DNA of 18,996 bases, from contig CAYMCV010000045.1 in NCBI GenBank assembly GCA_964389005.1, forward strand, positions 1 through 18,996, in the 5' to 3' direction. Every line of letters begins with the position of its first letter. Position 1 is the first letter of the stretch. The DNA is from CAYMCV01 sp964389005 (GTDB lineage Bacteria; Bacillota; Clostridia; Lachnospirales; Lachnospiraceae). Below the pieces are notes generated by a model. That model saw only the letters and a list, made by a program, of their open reading frames with translations. It was not told where the DNA came from and did not search any database. Both the position numbers and the translations under genes were made by a program. Below, one piece after another: positions 1-6,307 of the stretch.

Positions 1-661
1 CGACATATTCGATTCCAACATTGTTCACAGCCGTACACATATCAACCATGTAACCTGTTGTATTGCCAAGCGGAACATAAGTATCCGTAAAATAAACCGT
101 TTCCACCTCATCCCACTGTGCCTGCATGGACTCTATCATTTCAACCGCCGGCACACAATTCCCGGCATAAACCGTTGGCTCAATTGCTTTGATTCGTTCA
201 ATCACTTCTGACTTCTCATCACTGTTTGATATCAGCAATACTGCATCTTCCGCAACCGAAAACAATGTGATTCTGGTACCTGCACGCAGTTTCTGAACAT
301 AATCTGTTGCATCTTCAATCGCCTGTTCCAAACGTGTCCTTCCATCACCCCATTGATTATTCATTCCGGCACTGTTATCGATTACAATCACAACATTACC
401 GCTGGCAGAACCGCCTTTTAAAAGATACGGAGATGCCAGTGCCAAAATCAGAACAATCAACGTAATAATCTGTAGAATCATCAACCAATTCTTTTTAAGT
501 TTCTCCCATGGTGTATTGGCTTCCATATTGCGATACATCTCTCTCCATAAAAAAAGAGACGAAAAAGGCTGATCTACCGCTTTTTGCTTGAGCAGGTACA
601 TCAGTATGATAACAGCAATCAAAATCAATAGAATAAATGGCCATAGATATAAGAATCTCAC
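1..661 (-). CDS. BatA-like VWA-domain membrane protein (C-terminus beyond window)
   Basis: The 220 visible codons start at a GTG (659-661), preceded by AGGAGA about 7 nt upstream; no other start fits as well. Residues about 5-24 and 59-80 are hydrophobic segments separated by a short basic linker containing FLWREMYRNMEANTPWEKL, the layout of the BatA (aerotolerance regulator) N-terminal domain. A von Willebrand A fold follows, with VIDNSAGM at 93-100 as the metal-site loop and FTD at 191-193 as a later strand-end acidic position. The canonical DxSxS metal motif reads D-N-S-A-G here, so its last serine is missing. It is the last visible gene of the MoxR/DUF58 operon, 11 bp after the DUF58 gene. 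By family it is a membrane-anchored VWA partner of a MoxR ATPase; the substrate is unknown. Family assignment is fairly sure, function is not. Confidence 0.85.
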   Translation of the reverse strand, partial: MRFLYLWPFILLILIAVIILMYLLKQKAVDQPFSSLFLWREMYRNMEANTPWEKLKKNWLMILQIITLIVLILALASPYLLKGGSASGNVVIVIDNSAGMNNQWGDGRTRLEQAIEDATDYVQKLRAGTRITLFSVAEDAVLLISNSDEKSEVIERIKAIEPTVYAGNCVPAVEMIESMQAQWDEVETVYFTDTYVPLGNTTGYMVDMCTAVNNVGIEYV

Positions 662-672
662 GAATCGTTCTC

Positions 673-1539
673 CTATCTGCCTGCGATTTTTGTTAATGTC
701 CCAAAGAAAATACTGTCCAATGAATCTGCCGAATTCACACGAACATAAATTGCGGAATACTTTTTACACAATGCATCCGTTCTGTGTAAAAAGGCATTAT
801 ATCTCTTGGTATACTCCCGAATCAGCGCATTACTCATGGTCATGCGCATTCCATCCGCCGTCTCACTGTCCAACAAATTAACGGTTCCTTCAAAACTCGG
901 ATGTTCCTCTTCCGGTGCAACCACTTGAATGACAATCACTTCTTGTTTCTTGAATTGAAGATATTTCAACATACTCTCGAGTTGTTCTGTATACAAGTCA
1001 GAAATGATTACAGATATGCCTCTTTGCTTCAATGAACGCTTCTGTAAGGATGCCAACAGATTCCCTTCACCCGAAAAATCGGCATTTTCAAGGAATTCCA
1101 ACGCTCTGGAAAAAGATTGCCGTCCGGTCAATCCTTTTTCGGAAATCAAACCGCCGTTTTTCATAATATTCAGAAATAATCTGTCGGAATTTTCAAGAAC
1201 CACATAGGACAATGCACCGGCAATTCGCTGTGCACAGTGCGCCTTGTTATTCGCACCGAAATTCATCGACTGACTGGCGTCCAAAAAAAGATTAAATAGC
1301 CCTTCTTTCTCTTCCATAAACAACTTGACATACAGCCTGTCAAAACGTCCATACGCATTCCAGTCGATTCTGCGAATGTCGTCTCCCAAAATATACTCGC
1401 GAAAATCGGAGAATTCAACCGAACTTCCTTTTGCATTGGACTTTCTTCCGCCATTCATACCTGCCGCCATGCGTAAACGAATCGACATTCTCAGTGTATT
1501 CAGTTTTGCATAAAAATCACCGTCGAATACTCTATCCAT
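673..1539 (-). CDS. DUF58 domain protein (VWA-like, MoxR partner)
   Basis: A 288-residue soluble protein of the DUF58 family, which almost always sits beside MoxR AAA+ ATPases. The family core GDDIRRIDWNAYGRFDRLYVK lies at about residues 52-72. Just after it, LFLDASQSMNFG (about 84-95) carries an intact DxSxS metal-site motif (D87, S89, S91) of a VWA-like fold. I chose the ATG at 1537-1539, which gives the family-typical opening MDRVFDGDFYAKLNTLRMS. An AGGAG lies 13 nt upstream, rather far. A GTG at 1558-1560 would add seven residues but has no ribosome site. The MoxR gene ends 53 bp upstream of this start and the BatA-like gene starts 11 bp downstream. By family it is a likely adaptor or client of MoxR; its biochemical role is not established. 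Confidence 0.9.
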   Translation of the reverse strand: MDRVFDGDFYAKLNTLRMSIRLRMAAGMNGGRKSNAKGSSVEFSDFREYILGDDIRRIDWNAYGRFDRLYVKLFMEEKEGLFNLFLDASQSMNFGANNKAHCAQRIAGALSYVVLENSDRLFLNIMKNGGLISEKGLTGRQSFSRALEFLENADFSGEGNLLASLQKRSLKQRGISVIISDLYTEQLESMLKYLQFKKQEVIVIQVVAPEEEHPSFEGTVNLLDSETADGMRMTMSNALIREYTKRYNAFLHRTDALCKKYSAIYVRVNSADSLDSIFFGTLTKIAGR

Positions 1540-1592
1540 GAAAATCCACAATCTCCTCACCGCGATATCACATCGTCACAAATCGTATCCGC

Positions 1593-2576
1593 TTATTTGG
1601 TCGCAACCTCATTAATGATCTGCATGATGATTTTATCTGTATCAATACCGTCTGCCATAGCCTCAAAACTGGGAATAATACGATGACGCAATGACGGAAA
1701 AGCAACTGCCTTGACATCATCAAAAGATACATTGAGTCTTCCGTCCAACAACGCACGCGCACGCGATACTTGAAAAATCGCCTGAGCCGCACGCGGACTG
1801 GCACCACAGGAGACATATTTTTTGACATATTCCGAAGAACCGTTTACTTCCGGATGTGTCGCTACCACCAGACGTAATGCATATTCCTGAACTGCAGCCG
1901 CCATCGGAATATCACGAATCACGTTTCGAATCGCTACAATGTCATCTCCGTTAATCATTGGGCGAATTTCTGTTTTTACATTTGTAACTGTAATGTCCAT
2001 AATCTGCTGCAATTCCGACAGACTTGGGAAATCAACTTTGATTTTGAGTAAAAAGCGATCCAATTGTGCTTCGGGCAGTGGATAAGTACCTTCGTTTTCA
2101 ATCGGATTCTGCGTTGCCAAAACCATAAATGGTTCCGGTAATATGTATGTCTCGTTTCCGACAGTAACCGTCTTCTCTTGCATCGCTTCCAACAATGCCG
2201 ACTGTGTCTTCGGTGTAGCACGGTTGATTTCATCTGCCAATACAATATTCGCAAATATCGGGCCACGTTCAAACTGAAATGTGTTTTTTCCATTCTCGTT
2301 TACAATCAAGTTCGTTCCGGTCACATCCGCAGGCATCAAATCCGGCGTAAACTGAATACGCGAAAAATCAATCGCCGAAACTTGCGCAATCGTTTTGACC
2401 AACTGGGTCTTCCCTAATCCCGGAACACCTTCCAACAATACGTTTCCGTTTGACAGCATCGCCAGCAATACCTGACGAATGACTTCTTTTTGACCAATAA
2501 TCGCCTTGCCGATTTCAGCTTCACAAGCTCTCATCTTATCAACTATGGCTCTCAATTCATTTTCGTTCTGTATCAT
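1593..2576 (-). CDS. MoxR family AAA+ ATPase
   Basis: A 327-residue AAA+ ATPase of the MoxR family, thought to act as a chaperone-like remodelling ATPase for VWA proteins. Visible motifs are Walker A GVPGLGKT (50-57), Walker B IVLADE (111-116), sensor-1-like LATQNP (153-158), and QLDRF (171-175) in the region expected to carry the arginine finger. The length matches the family. The start ATG is preceded by GGAGG at good spacing. It lies 22 bp after the coiled-coil/repeat protein gene and just before DUF58 and the BatA-like gene, the standard MoxR-DUF58-VWA order. It probably powers this module at the inner face of the membrane; no substrate can be read from the sequence. Confidence 0.95.
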   Translation of the reverse strand: MIQNENELRAIVDKMRACEAEIGKAIIGQKEVIRQVLLAMLSNGNVLLEGVPGLGKTQLVKTIAQVSAIDFSRIQFTPDLMPADVTGTNLIVNENGKNTFQFERGPIFANIVLADEINRATPKTQSALLEAMQEKTVTVGNETYILPEPFMVLATQNPIENEGTYPLPEAQLDRFLLKIKVDFPSLSELQQIMDITVTNVKTEIRPMINGDDIVAIRNVIRDIPMAAAVQEYALRLVVATHPEVNGSSEYVKKYVSCGASPRAAQAIFQVSRARALLDGRLNVSFDDVKAVAFPSLRHRIIPSFEAMADGIDTDKIIMQIINEVATK

Positions 2577-2598
2577 TTCTTTCCTCCGCCTTCGATGT

Positions 2599-4299
2599 CT
2601 ATTTGTTCAGTTCACTGAAATAGTCCTTCACAATATCTTTCATGGAATCCGGTATATCACGTTCCTGCAGATTGGAATATGCTTGGTTCGTATACTCACC
2701 GATGACTTTCTGATACTCAACAGATTCTCCCCGCCATGAATAGGTATCTCCCGATTGCGTCAAATCGGATTCTCCGGCCGCATTTGCTTTGCCTGTCATA
2801 TACTCATTCGGAGGTATATCCCCTTCCGTAATCATGACGCGCTCGCCGTTTGAGTTTCCTTCCCTTTCTTCCGCATAATTGCTTCCGTCAAACCAACCCG
2901 GACCGTTTCCTCCGTTTCCGTTATCTCCTTGACCTTGCGTACCTCCCTGACCGCTTCCTTGGCCCTCCGAACCGCTCTGACCTTCCGAACCGCCTTGACC
3001 TTCCGAACCGCCTTGACCTTGTTGACCGCTCTGACCTTCTGCACCGCCTTGACCCTGCTGACCGCTCTGACCTTCTGCTCCACCTTGACCTTGCTGACCG
3101 CTCTGACCTTCAGAACTGCCCTGACCTTCGGAACCACCCTGGCCTTCTGACCCGCCTTGACCTTCCGAACCGCCCTGACCTTCAGAATCACCTTGTCCTT
3201 GTTGTCCGCTTTGACCTTGTTGTCCGCTCTGACCTTGCTGTCCGCTTTGACCTTGCTGTGCATTGGGTTGCGCTCCGCCCTGTGCCTGCTGTCCTCCCTG
3301 TCCTTGCTTTCCGTTCGAATTTCCGCTTCCTGCGATGGCGCCGTTCTCCATTGCGCCTTTTAAGGCATCCTGTGCCTTTTGTGCTGTCTCACCTGAAACC
3401 TCTCCATTACTTTGCAATTCTTCCTGCATCTCCTCAGCAGCTTCTTTCATTGCCTCATCTTTGGCTTGCTCCGCCATCTGTGAAAGTTGATCGGCAATTT
3501 CCTGTTGCTTCTCCTTGCTCAGTTGGTTCTCTTCCATATCTTCAAGTTCTTTCATAACCTTCTGCGCCTCGGCTTGTTTCTTTGCCGGTTCAATAATTTG
3601 CTGGTTCAATTTATTATCAAATCGCTCCTGTGCTTTGGTCATGGCATCTTCTGAAGATGCAGTCAAAAGTTCCTGTTTGGTCTCATTCAATAAATTCTCA
3701 AGAGCTTGCGTCTGTTCTTCCGATAATTGATACTCCTCAACCGTCTCAGCAGCAATCTCTTCCAATTCTTCTATTTTTTCTTCGGCCAATTCCTGCAACT
3801 CATGCATCTGCCGCGCTTCCTCTTTGGCTGCAGAAGGTATGACGGCTGTTGCGATTACAAACGCAAGTGAAATGAACAGGCATATATAGGTCACACGCGG
3901 TATTCGAATGGGAAACGCCTTTTTTACCTTGAAAAGTCGAATCATTTTGAGGGTATCTTCTTTTTGGAGACTACTAAAAATATCCTCGCGGCCTCGCAAC
4001 TCATATGCGGTTGTGACACGCTCGCGAAATCCTTTTTCATCTACACCGAGTGTTACCTCTCGCATATTGGGATAAAACTTCGGTGCCAAACACATACCTG
4101 CCGTAATACAAATAAAGAATGCTATACAACCGTATAAAATGGCAGAATAGAAAGGCACAATCAATGAAACCGTATTGAAGATTCCCCACGCTGTCATTCC
4201 GGCAACAAATGCCCATAAACTTACGCGTAAAAATGCCTCTTTCCGCATTCGATGCCTAACCCTTTTGATAAACTGTTCAATCAATTTGTCTGTTTCCAT
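2599..4299 (-). CDS. Membrane protein with coiled coil and Gly/Gln hexapeptide repeat (DUF4175-like layout)
   Basis: A 566-residue protein from the ATG at 4297-4299, preceded by AGGGGTGG; an in-frame ATG at 4338 has no ribosome site. Three hydrophobic segments are visible at about 27-47, 52-71 and 136-155. Residues about 160-300 are a charged Glu/Gln/Lys-rich region that should form coiled coil. Residues about 324-466 are low complexity, including about 17 tandem hexapeptides (350-451) of the form G-Q-[GS]-[GS]-[QSA]-[QE]. A conserved-looking C-terminal tail follows (QKVIGEYTNQAYSNLQERD and onward). The layout recalls DUF4175-type proteins linked to MoxR operons, but that match is from memory. 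It lies between the ABC permease (67 bp gap) and MoxR (22 bp gap). It could be a scaffold that links transporter and MoxR; function unknown. The repeat allows long spurious open frames on both strands. Confidence 0.85.
   Translation of the reverse strand: METDKLIEQFIKRVRHRMRKEAFLRVSLWAFVAGMTAWGIFNTVSLIVPFYSAILYGCIAFFICITAGMCLAPKFYPNMREVTLGVDEKGFRERVTTAYELRGREDIFSSLQKEDTLKMIRLFKVKKAFPIRIPRVTYICLFISLAFVIATAVIPSAAKEEARQMHELQELAEEKIEELEEIAAETVEEYQLSEEQTQALENLLNETKQELLTASSEDAMTKAQERFDNKLNQQIIEPAKKQAEAQKVMKELEDMEENQLSKEKQQEIADQLSQMAEQAKDEAMKEAAEEMQEELQSNGEVSGETAQKAQDALKGAMENGAIAGSGNSNGKQGQGGQQAQGGAQPNAQQGQSGQQGQSGQQGQSGQQGQGDSEGQGGSEGQGGSEGQGGSEGQGSSEGQSGQQGQGGAEGQSGQQGQGGAEGQSGQQGQGGSEGQGGSEGQSGSEGQGSGQGGTQGQGDNGNGGNGPGWFDGSNYAEEREGNSNGERVMITEGDIPPNEYMTGKANAAGESDLTQSGDTYSWRGESVEYQKVIGEYTNQAYSNLQERDIPDSMKDIVKDYFSELNK
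2947..3252 (-). repeat. 18-bp-period tandem repeat coding for about 17 Gly/Gln hexapeptides
   Basis: About 17 consecutive in-frame 18-bp units lie inside the membrane/coiled-coil protein gene. On the plus strand they show as recurring TGACCTTCCGAACCGCC-like words. The peptide variants GQSGQQ, GQGGSE and GQGGAE occur in runs (three GQSGQQ, then a block of SE types, then alternating GQSGQQ/GQGGAE, then SE types again). That pattern fits expansion by slippage or unequal exchange. Copy number may vary between strains, and short-read assembly could have collapsed units. Confidence 0.9.
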
Positions 4300-4366
4300 T
4301 TTGCCACCCCTAAACATTTTGTGTGCGTTAAACATCAACGCTTTGTTCAGTGTCTAAAAATCACTT

Positions 4367-5350
4367 TTAATTTGCATTACCTGGCACATTGATTTCTTTC
4401 CGCTTGGAATTTTTATGTTTTCTCCCGCGAAGCGGATTCAAGAACACACCTGCCGCACGCAAAACGCCGTAAGTTATCGTCAATTGGCATATCATGCTGA
4501 ACGGTGTCCATAACAGTGTTAAGATGTTTTGTTCCGACCACCCTCCCAGGTCCGTCATGACAGTTGCCATTCCCTTAAGTGTTTCCTCACCAAATAAATC
4601 GAATCCAAATGCTTGACCCATAACATCAAACAAAGTAACCGCCGGATTGATATAAAGAATCATCATAATCCAGTCGAACGCAAGCATATATTCATCCGGT
4701 ATTCTATTCTCATAATAAAGTTGTGAACTAACCCCCGCAGTGATTGCCCAAACAATCGTTGCAAAAAAGAAGGTTCCCAACAACAGTACTCCAACGAATA
4801 AATAAGTTACAATCACCGATATTACCGTATTCTTGAATAGTGACGAAAAAAACACACCAAATGAAGCAATATACATAGCGGCAACAATCAGCGTTAACAT
4901 GACAAACAACATACGTAAAAATGAAATACCGCCGTAAATTTGTACCAATGACAACATTGGAAGACTCGTAATAATCAAAATGATGACAATACTCACAGCC
5001 GAGGCATATTTTCCTTTCACAATCTGCCACGGGGTCATACGCGTAGTCAGCAATACATCTAATGTCTGCCGCTCTTTTTCTACGGAGATACAACCTGCCG
5101 TAATTGCCGGAACCAAAAAGAAGATAATCGAACTTTGAATTGATACAAACACGATAAAGTATCCCAACAAAAAACGCTGTGGTATTGTTGTAAATGTCGT
5201 TCCACATATTTGTAGTATAACCAAAGCGACACATGCGACAAATGTCATGATTGCATTGACCGACAATGTTATGGATACCAATTTTGCGCGTTTAGCATCT
5301 GTCACCAAGTCTTTGTACCAAACTGCATTACTAATCACAAATTCTTTCAT
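4367..5350 (-). CDS. ABC-2 type transporter permease
   Basis: A 327-residue integral membrane protein with about six hydrophobic segments (roughly 28-50, 62-84, 118-138, 146-170, 176-205 and 279-303). The cytoplasmic loop CISVEKERQTLDVLLTTRMTP (87-107) is the signature found after the second helix in ABC-2 permeases related to GldF and NosY. A basic, Asn/Lys-rich tail (about 308-322) ends the protein. The start ATG lies 3 nt after the stop of the ATPase gene, with GGAGAGG upstream, so the two are surely co-translated as a transporter pair. Substrate unknown; association with a MoxR/VWA module and a GldG-like lipoprotein suggests an envelope-related export role (inference). Confidence 0.92.
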   Translation of the reverse strand: MKEFVISNAVWYKDLVTDAKRAKLVSITLSVNAIMTFVACVALVILQICGTTFTTIPQRFLLGYFIVFVSIQSSIIFFLVPAITAGCISVEKERQTLDVLLTTRMTPWQIVKGKYASAVSIVIILIITSLPMLSLVQIYGGISFLRMLFVMLTLIVAAMYIASFGVFFSSLFKNTVISVIVTYLFVGVLLLGTFFFATIVWAITAGVSSQLYYENRIPDEYMLAFDWIMMILYINPAVTLFDVMGQAFGFDLFGEETLKGMATVMTDLGGWSEQNILTLLWTPFSMICQLTITYGVLRAAGVFLNPLRGRKHKNSKRKEINVPGNAN

Positions 5351-5353
5351 GGT

Positions 5354-6307
5354 CTAGCCTCTCCTTTTGGGATTCGTTCGTTTCCCGACAATCTGCATGA
5401 ACAGATTTTCAAGACTTCCTTCGCTTCTTGTAAACGCTTCAATCGGAATCGACTGATTCAGCAAATGCTTCAGTAAATCTCTTTCTTCATCTCTATTCCC
5501 CGAAAACGAAACAATGAGTTTATTACCTTGTGCGGTTACTTTTTGTACCTGCGGTATTTCCTGTAATGCAATGAATGTCTGTTCCACAAAGTCCTGATCA
5601 ACCGTGATCAACAACGGACTTGACATTGAAGATGCCTGATGTATTTCATCCATGGTACCGCTCAAAACGATATGCCCCTGATCGATAATCCCGATACTGG
5701 TACACATCTCTGCCAACTCCGGCAAAATGTGAGAACTGATGACAATGGTCTTCCCCATGGAAGACAAACTACGCAATATTTCTTTCAGTTCGTATCTCGC
5801 TTGCGGATCCAAGCCTGATGCCGGCTCATCCAAAAATAAAATATCCGGATTATGCACCAACCCTCTGGCAAGACATAACCGTTGTTTCATACCTCTTGAA
5901 AGTGAATTCACGTCTGCTTCTGCTTTGTGGCTTAATTTGACAAGGCGAAGCAAATCCCCGCATAATTTATTGGCTTCCGAACCCCTGATTCCGTAAGTCG
6001 AAGCAAAGAACTCCAGATATTCCGTGCAACTTAATTTTCCATAAGCGCCAAAAAAGTCAGGGACATAACCGACTTTGTTANNNNNNNNNNAATTGGTAGT
6101 GACGTTATCGGTGATCCGGCAGGCGTCAATCAAGACCTCGCCGCTGTCTTCACGTAATAAACCTACACAAATGCGCATTGTCGTGGTTTTTCCGGCACCG
6201 TTTGCCCCAACAAATCCAAACAATTCTCCGTCAGGCACACGCAAATTAACACAATTCAATGCAAGAAATCCACCATATTTTTTATACAGATTCTTAATTT
6301 CCAGCAT
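5354..6307 (-). CDS. ABC transporter ATP-binding protein (interrupted by 10-N gap)
   Basis: An ABC ATPase, 317 codons as written. Motifs are Walker A GANGAGKTT (34-42), signature LSRGM (136-140), Walker B ILFLDEP (156-162), D-loop SGLDP and the switch histidine in SSH (about 193). The Q-loop position reads GYVPDFFG, with Asp where many ABC proteins have Gln. The 10-N run hits codons 73-76, between Walker A and the Q-loop; the frame is open on both sides as drawn, so the gap is not evidence of a broken gene. AGGAGGAG precedes the ATG, which overlaps the upstream lipoprotein stop as TAATG. With the following permease it forms an exporter of the GldA/CcmA-like class; the cargo is unknown. Confidence 0.93.
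   Translation of the reverse strand: MLEIKNLYKKYGGFLALNCVNLRVPDGELFGFVGANGAGKTTTMRICVGLLREDSGEVLIDACRITDNVTTNXXXXNKVGYVPDFFGAYGKLSCTEYLEFFASTYGIRGSEANKLCGDLLRLVKLSHKAEADVNSLSRGMKQRLCLARGLVHNPDILFLDEPASGLDPQARYELKEILRSLSSMGKTIVISSHILPELAEMCTSIGIIDQGHIVLSGTMDEIHQASSMSSPLLITVDQDFVEQTFIALQEIPQVQKVTAQGNKLIVSFSGNRDEERDLLKHLLNQSIPIEAFTRSEGSLENLFMQIVGKRTNPKRRG
6081..6090. other. 10-N assembly gap inside the ABC ATPase gene
   Basis: Exactly ten undetermined bases, the size many assemblers use as a fixed placeholder. The flanking frames are compatible with true gap lengths of 1, 4, 7 or 10 nt. From memory of related ATPases, the stretch between Walker A and GYVPD is about three residues shorter than drawn, which would favour about 1 nt; this is a weak inference. 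Confidence 0.97.

Noticed and set aside
588..881. Plus-strand open frame opposite the BatA-like and DUF58 genes
   Set aside because: It lies antisense to two well-supported genes, has no ribosome site and shows no recognisable domain.
2832..3557. Several long open frames on both strands over the repeat region (for example 2850-3557 plus and 2832-3263 minus)
   Set aside because: They are read in other frames of the 18-bp tandem repeat, give monotonous Leu/Arg or Lys/Val/Arg-rich peptides, have no ribosome sites, and overlap a clear gene.
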